Counted from the stretch's first letter, positions 6,315 through 15,618 are shown. The stretch is DNA of 64,000 nt from an uncultured Bacteroidales bacterium (GCA_902780235.1 CACZEL010000007.1:17644-81643), one strand, 5' to 3'. Made by a program: numbers and translations. The notes: generated by a model from the sequence alone, not told the origin.

Positions 6315-8291
6315 ATGAGTTATCTTAATTTTGACAAGAAAGTGCTTGTTAATCTGGAGCGTTCGCTTCAGAAAGAGATGATTCGGACGAACCGTGCAGG
6401 AGTGTACAACTCGACCACGCTGGTTGATTGTAACACGCGTAAGTACCACGGTCAGTTGGTGATGCCGTTACCGCATATCAGCGACGACAACTTCGTGTTG
6501 TTGAGTTCGCTGGACGAGACGGTGATCCAGCATGGCGCGGAGTTCAACTTGGGTCTGCACGAGTACGGCGAGAACCATTTCAGTCCGAACGGACACAAGT
6601 ACATTCGCGAGTTTGACTGCGAGTTGATCTCCAAGACGACGTACCGTGTAGGTGCGATGGTGCTGCAGAAAGAGCGCTTGTTGGTTAGTTTTGAACCGCG
6701 CGTATTGATTCGTTACACGCTGTTGGAGAGCGGAAGTCCGACGACCTTACGTTTCCGTCCGTTCCTGGCCTTTCGAAGTGTGAATGAGTTGACGCACGAG
6801 AACCCGCTCGCCAACTCGAACATGGAAGACTGCGAGAACGGAAGGTACAACCGCATGTATCCTGGTTTCCCGAATCTGTACATGCAGTTCAGTAAAGCGG
6901 TTGAGTATCACCACGATCCACAATGGTACAAGGACATCGTTTATCGCAAGGAGCGTGAACGCGGTTATGCGTACAAGGAGGACTTGATGGTTCCTGGCTA
7001 TTTCGAGTTGCCGATGAAGAAAGGCGAGAGTGTTATTTTCTCTGCCGGTGTGACGGAGGTGAAGACGGCATCGTTGAAGGCCACATGGAAGAAAGAGGTA
7101 GAGCGCAGAAACCGTCGTTTGGATATGTTCTCGACTTTGAAGAACAGCGCGAGTCAGTTCTATAAGAGAGAGGGTGACAAGTGCTATCTGTTAGCCGGCT
7201 TCCCGTGGTTCAAGGCTGACGCGCGAGCTACTTTCTTTAGCGTAGCAAGTTGTACGCTGGATATCGATCGTCCGGAATACTGGGATGCAATCATGAACAA
7301 GACGGCGATCGATGAAGTGTTGAAGTTCATGAACGGTCGCGGCAACGAGATTAAGATGACGGGTATGGATGAACCGGATGTGCTGTTGTGGTTCATTCGC
7401 GCATGTCAGAAATACGCTCACAAGTATACGGTTCGTGAAGCTGCCGATTTGTACGGTCAGTTGTGCTTGGATATCATTACCTGGTACCGCAAGCAGAACC
7501 ATCCGCGTGCGAAACTGCATCAGAACGGATTGTTATGGGTAGATGGCACGCAGAAACCTGCGACGTGGATGAACGCGACCGAGAACGGTTGGCCGATTGT
7601 ACCGCGTACGGGCTATATCGTTGAGTTGAACGCACTTTGGTATAACGCTATGCGTTTCACGGCAGAGATGCTTCGTGAGATGGGTAAAGAGACGAGTGCT
7701 GACTTGATGGAATATCAGGCAGAGATCTCGAAAGACGCGTTTGTGAAGACGTTCTGGAACGGATTGTATCTGAATGACTACGTGATCGACAACTACGAGA
7801 ACAAGGAAGTGAGACCGAACATGATCTGGGCGGTTGGTCTGCCGTACAGTCCGCTGGACAAGAAACAGCAGAAGGCGGTAGTGGATATCTGTACGAAGGA
7901 GTTGTTGACGCCGAAGGGTTTGCGTAGCTTGAGTCCGAAGAGCGGCATGTACTATCCGATCTATAACAGCAATGCAGCAGATCGTGAGCGTGCTTTGTTT
8001 AACGGAATCGTTTGGCCGTCCACTATCACCGCTTATTCACGTGCGTACATGAACGTATATAAGTACAGCGGCACGAGCTTTATGGAGCGTCTGTTGGTAG
8101 GCTTCGAGGCTGAGATGGACGAGCTGACGATCGGTACGCTGAACGAGTTCTACGACGGTTATCCTCCTTACAAGGGACGCGGCGGTATGAGTAGCGCTTC
8201 GAGTGTGGCAGCGGTGATCAGTCTGATGGATACGTTGAAGAAATATATTCAAGCCGAGAAAGAGGCACAAGAAAAGGAGGCACAACAATGA
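6315..8291 (+). CDS. Glycogen debranching enzyme (amylo-alpha-1,6-glucosidase family)
   Basis: Hydrolyses alpha-1,6 branches of glycogen in the cytoplasm. The 658-residue protein opens MSYLNFDKKVLVNLERSLQKE. It has the Bacteroidetes debranching N-domain (TNRAGVYNSTTLVDCNTRKYHGQL, then a beta-rich region to about 300) followed by a GH133-type alpha/alpha-barrel with AGFPWF, NGLLWVDGTQKPATWMN and NEFYDGYPPYKGRGG. The start at 6315 is preferred over an earlier in-frame codon that would overlap manC by 89 bp, because homologs begin at this point. Its stop overlaps the ATG of the GT4 gene (ATGA). The order debranching enzyme, GT4, GH57 is the known glycogen operon of Bacteroides. Confidence 0.9.
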   Translation: MSYLNFDKKVLVNLERSLQKEMIRTNRAGVYNSTTLVDCNTRKYHGQLVMPLPHISDDNFVLLSSLDETVIQHGAEFNLGLHEYGENHFSPNGHKYIREFDCELISKTTYRVGAMVLQKERLLVSFEPRVLIRYTLLESGSPTTLRFRPFLAFRSVNELTHENPLANSNMEDCENGRYNRMYPGFPNLYMQFSKAVEYHHDPQWYKDIVYRKERERGYAYKEDLMVPGYFELPMKKGESVIFSAGVTEVKTASLKATWKKEVERRNRRLDMFSTLKNSASQFYKREGDKCYLLAGFPWFKADARATFFSVASCTLDIDRPEYWDAIMNKTAIDEVLKFMNGRGNEIKMTGMDEPDVLLWFIRACQKYAHKYTVREAADLYGQLCLDIITWYRKQNHPRAKLHQNGLLWVDGTQKPATWMNATENGWPIVPRTGYIVELNALWYNAMRFTAEMLREMGKETSADLMEYQAEISKDAFVKTFWNGLYLNDYVIDNYENKEVRPNMIWAVGLPYSPLDKKQQKAVVDICTKELLTPKGLRSLSPKSGMYYPIYNSNAADRERALFNGIVWPSTITAYSRAYMNVYKYSGTSFMERLLVGFEAEMDELTIGTLNEFYDGYPPYKGRGGMSSASSVAAVISLMDTLKKYIQAEKEAQEKEAQQ

Positions 8292-9550
8292 AAGCGTTAA
8301 TGTTCGGTTGGGAGTTTCCTCCCCATATCTTAGGTGGTTTAGGTACAGCGAGTTACGGTTTGACTCGCGGTATGGCACAACAGCCTGACATGGAGATCAC
8401 GTTCGTTATCCCGAAACCGTGGGGCGACGAGGATCAGTCTTTCTTACGTATCATCGGTGCCAACAGCGTACCTGTCGTTTGGAAAGAGAACAGTTATGAC
8501 TACGTGAAGCAACGCATGGAGGGCAAGATGAGCCCGGAGGAGTATTTCCATTTGCGTAACGGCATTCACTATGACTACCGTCGTATCGGTACGGACGATC
8601 TCGGTTGTGTCGGTTTCTCGGGCAGATACCCGGATAACCTGATCGAGGAGATCGGTAACTACGAGGCGGTAGCAAGTGTGCTGGCACACAGTTTGGACTT
8701 TGACATCATTCACAGCCACGACTGGTTGACCTATCCGGCAGGTGTGTTCGCGAAGCATATCAGCGGTAAGCCGCTCGTTATTCACGTACATGCGACCGAT
8801 TTCGACAGAAGTCGCGGTAACGTGAACCCGACCGTTTTCTCGATTGAGAAACGCGGTATGGAGGAGGCGGATCATATCATATGCGTAAGTAACCTGACGC
8901 GTAACACGGTGATCGAGAAATACGGCATCGACCCGCGTAAGGTAAGCACGGTGCATAACGCCGTAGAGCCGCTGGCTCATCCCGAAGAGTTCACGAAGCC
9001 GGAACGGAAGGATAAGCTCGTTACTTTCCTCGGTCGTATCACGATGCAGAAGGGTCCGGAGTACTTCGTAGAAGCTGCAGCTCGCGTACTGAGCAAGACG
9101 GACGGCGTTCGTTTTGTGATGGCAGGAAGCGGCGACAAGATGGCGGAGATGATCGATCTGGTGGCTAAACGCGGCATCGCCGATAAGTTCCACTTCCCCG
9201 GTTTCATGCGCGGCAAGCAGGTTCAGGAGATGCTGGCTATGAGCGACGTCTATATCATGCCGTCCGTGAGTGAACCGTTCGGTATCAGTCCGTTGGAGGC
9301 GATGCAGGTAGGCTGTCCGTCGATCATCAGTCATCAGTCGGGTTGTGCCGAGATTCTGCAGCACGCCATTAAGACCGACTACTGGGACATCGATGCTATG
9401 GCCGACGCGATCTATGCGATCGTTAAGTATCCGGCGATGTACAAGAGTCTGCACGAACTGGGTATGGAGGAAGTGAATAACATCAAATGGTCCGACGCAG
9501 GCTTGAAGGTCCGCGCCATTTATGACGGAGTAATTAATCATACATTGTAA
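8288..9550 (+). CDS. Glycosyltransferase family 4, glycogen synthase type
   Basis: Retaining GT-B enzyme of 420 residues that probably extends alpha-1,4-glucan, judging by its operon. N-domain: MFGWEFPPHILGGLGTASYGL, the glycine-rich loop of this class. C-domain: VTFLGRITMQKGPEYFVEAA, then SVSEPFGISPLEAMQVG with the E-x7-E pair that binds the sugar nucleotide. HSHDWLTYPAG near residue 140 is typical of starch/glycogen synthases. There are no membrane segments and no signal peptide, so it acts in the cytoplasm. It is translationally coupled to the debranching enzyme upstream and is followed 13 bp later by the GH57 gene. Confidence 0.88.
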   Translation: MKALMFGWEFPPHILGGLGTASYGLTRGMAQQPDMEITFVIPKPWGDEDQSFLRIIGANSVPVVWKENSYDYVKQRMEGKMSPEEYFHLRNGIHYDYRRIGTDDLGCVGFSGRYPDNLIEEIGNYEAVASVLAHSLDFDIIHSHDWLTYPAGVFAKHISGKPLVIHVHATDFDRSRGNVNPTVFSIEKRGMEEADHIICVSNLTRNTVIEKYGIDPRKVSTVHNAVEPLAHPEEFTKPERKDKLVTFLGRITMQKGPEYFVEAAARVLSKTDGVRFVMAGSGDKMAEMIDLVAKRGIADKFHFPGFMRGKQVQEMLAMSDVYIMPSVSEPFGISPLEAMQVGCPSIISHQSGCAEILQHAIKTDYWDIDAMADAIYAIVKYPAMYKSLHELGMEEVNNIKWSDAGLKVRAIYDGVINHTL

Positions 9551-9563
9551 AAATTTAATCATT

Positions 9564-10832
9564 ATGAAAAATATATGTTTATGCTTCCAGATGCACGCAC
9601 CGTATCGTCTGAAGCGCTATCGTTTCTTTGAGATCGGTCATGATCATTACTACTATGATGACATGGCTACCGAAGAGCACGTTAACTGGTTGGTACAGAC
9701 TTCGTATCTGCCGTTGTGCCAGACCATTAAGGACATGATCAACCTGAGTAAGGGCAAGTTCCACTGCGCGATCAGTATAAGCGGAACGATGATCGAGATG
9801 TTCGAGCAGTTCAACCCTGAGATGATCGATATCCTGAAAGAGTTGGCAGCTACGAAGGCGGTTGAGTTCCTCGCTACCCCGTACGCTTATTCGTTGGCTT
9901 CGGAGTACAACGAGGCAGAGTTCAAGAAACAGCTGAAGTTCCAAGGCGAGTTATTGGAGTCGATCTTGGGCGTTAAGGCTCAGACGATCTGGAATACGGA
10001 GTTGCTTTATACGGACGAGGCTGCTTATAACCTGAACAAGATGGGTTATAAAGCGATCATGACGGAAGGTGCCAAGCACGTGTTGAGTTGGAAGACCCCG
10101 AACAAGGTTTATCAGAGCGCAGGCGCACCGAAGATGAAAGTGCTGTTGCGTAACGCTAACCTGAGCGACGAGTTGAGTTTCCACTTCTCGGATCCTAACT
10201 GGGCTAATTTCCCGATGGACGCCGAGAAATACGCGAACATGCTGCAGGCTCTGCCGGAAGGCGAGGATATCATCAATATTTGGGTGGGCGCTGAGACGTT
10301 TGGTATTCGTCAGAACGCCGGCACGGGTATTTTTGACTTCCTGAAAGCACTGCCGTACTATGCTTTGGAGCGTGAGATGGGCTTTATGACGCCGGCTGAG
10401 GCTGCGAAGAAACTCGCGGCAGATGACGTATTGTCGAGTCCGTATCCGTTGACTTGGAGCGGCGAGGCGAAAGACCTGAGCGTTTATACGGGTAATGACC
10501 TGCAACAAGAGGCGCTGAACAAGTTGTACGCCGTTACGGAGCGTGTTCACCTGTGTCAGGACAAGGCCTTGAAGACGAACTGGTTGCGTTTGCAAGATGT
10601 CAACTACTTGCACTACATGAACCATATCGATCAAGGTGAGACGCAGTTCGAGTCCGCTTATGACGCGTTTATCAACTACATGAATATTCTGTCTGATTTC
10701 TTGCAGACCGTAGAGGAGCAATATCCGACCACGATCGAGAACGAAGAGTTGAACGAGTTGCTCAAGACGATCCGCAACCAAGAGGAAGAGATTCAGAAGT
10801 TGAACGAGAAGTTGAAGAAAGCAAAGAAATAA
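9564..10832 (+). CDS. GH57 family glycoside hydrolase (alpha-amylase-like)
   Basis: 422-residue GH57 protein with the (beta/alpha)7 barrel opening ICLCFQMHAPYRL, matching the first conserved GH57 region with its catalytic-site His. QTIWNTELLYTDEAA near residue 140 matches the region carrying the catalytic Glu nucleophile, and WVGAETFG near 240 is a further conserved block. The C-terminal 40 residues form a charged coiled coil (EEEIQKLNEKLKKAKK). No signal peptide is seen, so the protein is cytoplasmic. As third gene of the glycogen run it is likely to act in glycogen or maltodextrin turnover; whether it cleaves or branches is not decided by the sequence. Confidence 0.88.
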   Translation: MKNICLCFQMHAPYRLKRYRFFEIGHDHYYYDDMATEEHVNWLVQTSYLPLCQTIKDMINLSKGKFHCAISISGTMIEMFEQFNPEMIDILKELAATKAVEFLATPYAYSLASEYNEAEFKKQLKFQGELLESILGVKAQTIWNTELLYTDEAAYNLNKMGYKAIMTEGAKHVLSWKTPNKVYQSAGAPKMKVLLRNANLSDELSFHFSDPNWANFPMDAEKYANMLQALPEGEDIINIWVGAETFGIRQNAGTGIFDFLKALPYYALEREMGFMTPAEAAKKLAADDVLSSPYPLTWSGEAKDLSVYTGNDLQQEALNKLYAVTERVHLCQDKALKTNWLRLQDVNYLHYMNHIDQGETQFESAYDAFINYMNILSDFLQTVEEQYPTTIENEELNELLKTIRNQEEEIQKLNEKLKKAKK

Positions 10833-10834
10833 AC

Positions 10835-10860
10835 TTTGGCTGTTAGCCATTAGCTATTCG
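10835..10860. repeat. Repeat island before the porin gene, GTTAGCC class
   Basis: GTTAGCC/ATTAGCT units fill the 32 bp between the GH57 stop and the TTG start of the porin gene, leaving no space for another leader. Confidence 0.8.
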
Positions 10861-10864
10861 CTTT

Positions 10865-12811
10865 TTGAAGAAACGATTTCTTATAGTATTAGTGCTGTTG
10901 GCAGCGACCCTTGTGGCCGCTGCCAAACAGCCTCGTATCCGGACCGAGGTGAAGACCTGGCAGATGCCCGGTTATACGGCCGTGGCGGATACGATCGCTT
11001 TTAAGGATACGGCGATGCTGAACTACCACGATGTGGATGTACAGCAGTTGTATTCGATCAGCAGTGCAACGAACGGCAACGTGCTGGTGTCGGCGATAGA
11101 GAGCCGAGTCGTGCAAGATCGGTTAAAGACGATAGACGATCCGTTTGCAGTGAGTCTGACGCCCTATGTGGTGACGCCTCAACAGCAGCGGTTCTTCAAC
11201 ACGACGACTCCTTTCTCGACCGTGGCATACAAGAAAGGCTTTGTGACCGGACACGAGGAGAACGATATCGATTTTCTTTTTACCGGCAATATCGGCAGGG
11301 CGGTGAACTTGGGTCTGGAGATGGACTACCTGAATTCGGTAGGACACTATGCCAATACGGCAGGTAAGTTATTTAGAGGATCCGTTTGGGGCAGTTATAA
11401 CGGCGCTCACTATACGATGCATGCCGCTTTCGGTTGGAGCAGCCTGTCGCATTTTGATAATGGCGGTTTGGAAGACGTGACGCAGTTGAAGAGTAGTTTG
11501 AACCCGGAGGATCTGCCGGTACGAATGCAGGCAATGACGGGGTATCGGTACTTGAGCGGATACCTGCATAACCAATACGCCATTACGAAAGAGAGGGAGT
11601 ATCACGACACGATCGAAGTCGTGGAAGACGGAAGACGGGTGAAGCACGACACGATCAAGGTGGAGTACATCCCGCTGATGACGTTCAGTCATGTGTTCGA
11701 GACGAATAACTCGAACAGGAGGTATGTGGAGCAACGCGCGGATCAGGGATTCTATGATAATATTTATTATGACTCGATCGCGAGCCATGACACTACGGAT
11801 GTGCTAACGATTCGTAATACAGTCGCGGTGACGTTCTGCGAAGCGTATAATACGAAGTTGAAATTCGGTATCACGGCGTTTGCGATGAACGAGTGTCAGC
11901 GGTTCTTGAACGACAGCGTACCGTACGATCCGGACAGTATCTTCGACTATAAATGGACGAACAACACGTTCGTGGGCGGTGCAATCCACAAGCACAGCGG
12001 TGAGAATGTTCATTATCATGTGGAAGGACAAGTGTGCGTGTTGGGATATAAGATCGGTGAGTTCGACGTGCATGGTAAGCTGGAGACGAAGTTCAATGCC
12101 GGAGGCTATCCGTTGATGATCGGAGCAAGGGGATATGCGAAGAGTGAGACTCCGAACTATTATCTACAACATTTCCGCTCGAATCATGTGCGCTGGGAGA
12201 ATAATTTCGGGTTTACGTACCGGTTCTTAGGCGGCGCAACGGTAGCTTACGGGTATGAATGGTTGAAGCCGAGGATTGATTTCAGTTTTGAGAACCAGAC
12301 CAATCCGATTTATGTGTCGAGTGCGGACTGGAAACCGCGGCAGTTTAACGGGAATGTGCAGATCATCACGGGCGATGTGGGCTTGGACTTGACAACGCCT
12401 TGGGTGAACTTGGAGAACCGCGCGGTGATCCAGCACAGCACGAACGACAGCGTGATGCCTGTTCCGACGGTGATCCTGCAACACCGGTTGTATTACCACG
12501 GGACATGGTTCAAGGCGCTTGATGCCCAGATAGGTGTCGATCTGCGCTATTTTACGAAATATAACGCGCCGGTTCTTTGTCCAGCAACGGGTATGTTCGC
12601 TACCCAACAAAATGTGAAGATAGGTAATTATCCATGGATCAATGTATATGCCAATTTCTATGTACGATCGATCCATTTGCGCTTCTTTGCGCAGTACCAA
12701 CATATAAACCACCTTTTTATGAAAAATAACATTGACTATTTGACGATGCCCAATTACCCGACGAACCGCGATGTGTTCCGCGCGGGGTTGGCATGGCACT
12801 TTTATAATTAA
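10865..12811 (+). CDS. Putative porin (Porin_10-type outer-membrane barrel)
   Basis: 648-residue secreted protein. The start is TTG at 10865, giving KKRFLIVLVLLAATLVAAAKQ, a clear signal peptide; the first internal ATG would remove it. The mature N-terminus is followed by PFSTVAYKKGF and DFLFTGNIGRAVNLGLEMDYLNSVGHY, which match the Bacteroidales putative-porin family (PF14121-like). The rest consists of alternating amphipathic strands, and the protein ends FRAGLAWHFYN, with the aromatic C-terminus of barrel proteins. Cargo is unknown. It lies between the glycogen genes and the Clp ATPase and could be co-transcribed with either. Confidence 0.75.
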   Translation: MKKRFLIVLVLLAATLVAAAKQPRIRTEVKTWQMPGYTAVADTIAFKDTAMLNYHDVDVQQLYSISSATNGNVLVSAIESRVVQDRLKTIDDPFAVSLTPYVVTPQQQRFFNTTTPFSTVAYKKGFVTGHEENDIDFLFTGNIGRAVNLGLEMDYLNSVGHYANTAGKLFRGSVWGSYNGAHYTMHAAFGWSSLSHFDNGGLEDVTQLKSSLNPEDLPVRMQAMTGYRYLSGYLHNQYAITKEREYHDTIEVVEDGRRVKHDTIKVEYIPLMTFSHVFETNNSNRRYVEQRADQGFYDNIYYDSIASHDTTDVLTIRNTVAVTFCEAYNTKLKFGITAFAMNECQRFLNDSVPYDPDSIFDYKWTNNTFVGGAIHKHSGENVHYHVEGQVCVLGYKIGEFDVHGKLETKFNAGGYPLMIGARGYAKSETPNYYLQHFRSNHVRWENNFGFTYRFLGGATVAYGYEWLKPRIDFSFENQTNPIYVSSADWKPRQFNGNVQIITGDVGLDLTTPWVNLENRAVIQHSTNDSVMPVPTVILQHRLYYHGTWFKALDAQIGVDLRYFTKYNAPVLCPATGMFATQQNVKIGNYPWINVYANFYVRSIHLRFFAQYQHINHLFMKNNIDYLTMPNYPTNRDVFRAGLAWHFYN

Positions 12812-12841
12812 GGTGAAAAGTGAAAAGTGAAAGGTGAAAGA
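12811..12841. repeat. Repeat island before the clp gene, GTGAAAA class
   Basis: Four copies of GTGAAAA/GTGAAAG directly precede the ATG of the Clp ATPase. They create in-frame GTG codons that could be mistaken for starts. Confidence 0.9.
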
Positions 12842-15115
12842 ATGCAAGTAACACCTAATTTAAATAAGATATTATATTACGCGCACGACGAGGCGGAGCG
12901 TTTGCGGAACAAGACGGTAGAGCCTGAGCATCTGCTGTTGGCGATTCTGCGTTTGAGTGAAGGATCGGCTTACGAGACCTTGCTGCAAGCCCAATTCGAT
13001 CCGGAGAAAGCGAAGAAAGAGTTGGATGAGGACATGCGGGAAGAACCGCAGGGTCTGATGCAACCTATCACCCGCAGTCCGCAGGTGGAGCGTATTCTTC
13101 GCATCGCGGAGGGTATCGGTCGTGAGTATCAGTCCCCGACCTTGGGTTCGATCCATTTGCTGCTGGCGATCTTGCGCGAGCAGATTAACCGTGCGGCGAT
13201 GTATCTGGAGAATATATGGGCGGTGACGTATATCCGGTTGGTGGAGATCTACGGTCAGCCGCATAACACGACGGAGAACCCGCGGGATGGGTCAGAGTCG
13301 ATCGGCGACGTGAATGACAGCAGTTGGCAGCCACAACGCAACAGCCGTAAGGGCAATGCGACGACAGCTTTGGATAAGTACGGTCATGATCTGACCAAAC
13401 AGGCGGAGCAGGGATTGTTGGATCCGGTAGTGGGTCGTGAGGTGGAGATCGAGCGCGTGATTCAGATTCTGAGTAGGCGCAAGAAGAACAACCCGATCTT
13501 GATTGGTGAACCGGGTGTTGGTAAGTCAGCGATCGTGGAAGGCTTGGCGTTACGGATCATGACCGAAGAGGCTGGGGCTTTACGCGGCAAGCGGATCGTG
13601 ACCTTGGATATCGCGTCGATGGTAGCCGGAACGACGTACCGCGGACAGTTTGAGGAAAGAATGAAACAGGTCATCACGGAGTTGCAGACGCACCCCGAGA
13701 TCATCTTGTTTGTTGACGAGATCCACACGCTGATCGGAGCAGGTAACGCGTCGGGTTCGTTGGATGCAGCCAATATTTTGAAACCAGCGTTAGCGAGAGG
13801 CGAGGTGCAGTGCATCGGTGCTACGACGACGGCGGAGTACGCCAAGTCGATTGAAAAAGATGGGGCGTTGGAGCGTCGATTCCAGAAAGTGCCTGTTCGC
13901 CCGACGACGAGCGAAGAGACGATAGATATCTTAACTCGTCTGAGCGAGCACTATGCGAAATATCATCATGTCGTTTATACGGACGAGGTCATTAAGGCTT
14001 GTGCGAGTCTGAGTGAGCGGTACCTGACCGACCGTGCTTTCCCGGACAAGGCGATTGACGTGATGGACGAGGTAGGTGCACGAAGCCATGCGCGGCAGAA
14101 AGCGATCGGCGATCAAGGTGAAGAGCCTTATGAGATCACGACGGACGACGTGGCGAATGTGGTAAGTATGATGAGCGGCGTACCTGTTCAGCGTGTGGCA
14201 ACGGCGGAGAACGAACGTTTGCGTACGATGAACGAGACCTTACGCCGTAAGGTGATTGGTCAGGACAAGGCGGTTGAGACCGTTGTTCGTGCTATCCAGC
14301 GTAGCCGTTTGGGACTGAGAGATCCGAAACGTCCGATCGGTACGTTTTTCTTCTTGGGTCAGACAGGTGTAGGTAAGACGTATCTTGCACAATGTTTGGC
14401 AGAGGAGATGTTCGGCAGCAAGGACGCGTTGATTCGTTTTGACATGTCCGAATACATGGAGAAGCACACGGTGAGTCTGTTGGTGGGTGCTCCTCCGGGA
14501 TATGTGGCGCACGAGGATGGCGGTAAGTTGACCGAGGCGGTACGGAGAAAACCGTACTCAATCGTGCTGTTCGATGAGATCGAGAAGGCTCATCCCGATA
14601 TTTTCAATGTGCTGTTGCAAGTGTTGGACGAAGGTAGATTAACAGACAGACAGGGACATATCGTCGATTTTAGGAACACGATCATCGTGCTGACGAGTAA
14701 TGTGGGTACGAGACAGTTGCAGGAGTTTGGCGCAGGTATCGGTTTCGGTGCGCAAGAGATGGATCAGAAGCGGGCACATGATACTTTGTTGAAGGCGCTG
14801 CAGAAGCAGTTCCCGCCGGAGTTCGTGAATCGTATCGACAATGTGGTGATGTTTGATCCGTTGACGAAAGAGACGATCGCGCAGATCGTGCGTATTGAGG
14901 TAGGGTTGTTGCAGCAACGTCTTCGCGGTCAGGCTCATCAGTTGACCGTTTCGCAACGGGCGCTTGATCAGTTGGTAGAGAAGAGTTTCGATACCAAGAA
15001 CGGTGCGCGGCCGGTTAAACGCGCGGTGCAGACGTATCTGGAGGATCCGCTGACGGATATCTTGTTGCGCCGACCGAATCAGAAAAAAATAATCATTAAA
15101 AATATAGCAGTATGA
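12842..15115 (+). CDS. Clp protease ATP-binding subunit (ClpA/ClpC-like, no M domain)
   Basis: AAA+ unfoldase of 757 residues that feeds proteins into ClpP. Double Clp_N repeat (about 1-140), first AAA+ module with GEPGVGKSA near 221 and VDEIHTLIGAG, second module with GQTGVGKTY near 505 and LFDEIEKAHPD, then a D2-small domain. The GAGIGFGA stretch near 630 matches the IGF/L loop that docks to ClpP. The two Walker A motifs are about 284 residues apart, as in E. coli ClpA and unlike typical ClpC (about 330), so the coiled-coil M domain is absent. The ATG at 12842 is chosen because in-frame codons before it lie in a repeat. It overlaps trxA by ATGA. Confidence 0.88.
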   Translation: MQVTPNLNKILYYAHDEAERLRNKTVEPEHLLLAILRLSEGSAYETLLQAQFDPEKAKKELDEDMREEPQGLMQPITRSPQVERILRIAEGIGREYQSPTLGSIHLLLAILREQINRAAMYLENIWAVTYIRLVEIYGQPHNTTENPRDGSESIGDVNDSSWQPQRNSRKGNATTALDKYGHDLTKQAEQGLLDPVVGREVEIERVIQILSRRKKNNPILIGEPGVGKSAIVEGLALRIMTEEAGALRGKRIVTLDIASMVAGTTYRGQFEERMKQVITELQTHPEIILFVDEIHTLIGAGNASGSLDAANILKPALARGEVQCIGATTTAEYAKSIEKDGALERRFQKVPVRPTTSEETIDILTRLSEHYAKYHHVVYTDEVIKACASLSERYLTDRAFPDKAIDVMDEVGARSHARQKAIGDQGEEPYEITTDDVANVVSMMSGVPVQRVATAENERLRTMNETLRRKVIGQDKAVETVVRAIQRSRLGLRDPKRPIGTFFFLGQTGVGKTYLAQCLAEEMFGSKDALIRFDMSEYMEKHTVSLLVGAPPGYVAHEDGGKLTEAVRRKPYSIVLFDEIEKAHPDIFNVLLQVLDEGRLTDRQGHIVDFRNTIIVLTSNVGTRQLQEFGAGIGFGAQEMDQKRAHDTLLKALQKQFPPEFVNRIDNVVMFDPLTKETIAQIVRIEVGLLQQRLRGQAHQLTVSQRALDQLVEKSFDTKNGARPVKRAVQTYLEDPLTDILLRRPNQKKIIIKNIAV

Positions 15116-15426
15116 CAGTAGAAATTACAGACGCTAACATCAAGGATGTGGTTGCGTCAGGCAAACCGGTAGTCGTTGATTTCTGGGCAGCATGGTGCGG
15201 TCCGTGCAAGATGATGTTACCGATTTTGGAAGAGCTCTCGAATGAGTATGAAGGAAAAGTGGTAGTAGGTAAACTGAATGTAGATGACAACCCGGATACC
15301 TGCGAGGAGTATGGTATTATGAATATTCCAACGATGTTGTTCTTCCAGAACGGCGAGTTGGTAAATCGTCATGTCGGCGCATGTCGCAAGCAAGATTTGG
15401 CACAACTTTTTGACAGTTTGCTCTAA
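15112..15426 (+). CDS. trxA: Thioredoxin
   Basis: 104-residue cytoplasmic dithiol reductase with one thioredoxin fold: VVVDFWAAWCGPCK near residues 20-35 holds the active-site CGPC pair, and NIPTMLFF near 75 holds the cis-proline. No signal peptide. The ATG overlaps the stop of the Clp ATPase gene (ATGA), so the two are co-translated. That coupling suggests a joint role in protein quality control, which is an inference. Confidence 0.95.
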   Translation: MTVEITDANIKDVVASGKPVVVDFWAAWCGPCKMMLPILEELSNEYEGKVVVGKLNVDDNPDTCEEYGIMNIPTMLFFQNGELVNRHVGACRKQDLAQLFDSLL

Positions 15427-15461
15427 AAAAGAGGGTTAAAACGCAAAAAAGTGCAAAAAAA

Positions 15462-15493
15462 TTTGCGTATATCAAAAAAAAGCAGTAATTTTG
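15462..15493 (+). promoter_or_regulatory. Promoter of tRNA-Arg (and probably rpoD)
   Basis: TTTGCGTATAT at 15462, 19 bp, TAATTTTG at 15486-15493 followed by CGCCC. No other promoter of this type precedes rpoD. Confidence 0.8.
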
Positions 15494-15503
15494 CGCCCTA
15501 TTT

Positions 15504-15543
15504 TGCCTAATTAGGCACGGTTTTTGTGTGCCTATAGGCACGG
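15504..15543 (+). promoter_or_regulatory. Two tandem palindromes in the tRNA-Arg leader
   Basis: GCCTAATTAGGC (15505-15516) and GTGCCTATAGGCAC (15528-15541) are perfect palindromes, each followed by ACGG or CGG, so they are also a direct repeat of about 16 bp. The second ends at the base before the tRNA. No function is known to me. Confidence 0.7.
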
Positions 15544-15615
15544 TCCGGTAGCTCAGTTGGATAGAGCAACAGCCTTCTAAGCTGTGGGTCTCGGGTTCGA
15601 ATCCCGACCGGATCA
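15542..15615 (+). tRNA. tRNA-Arg (anticodon TCT)
   Basis: Complete 74-nt cloverleaf: acceptor GGTCCGG/CCGGATC with a G2-T71 wobble, D arm GCTC/GAGC, anticodon stem ACAGC/GCTGT with loop CTTCTAA (anticodon TCT, reads AGA/AGG), variable loop GGGTC, T arm TCGGG/CCCGA, discriminator A. The 3' CCA is not encoded. Confidence 0.96.
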
Positions 15616-15618
15616 CTT

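Noticed and set aside
8444-9562. 372-codon frame antisense to the GT4 gene
   Set aside because: Shadow frame with no motif.
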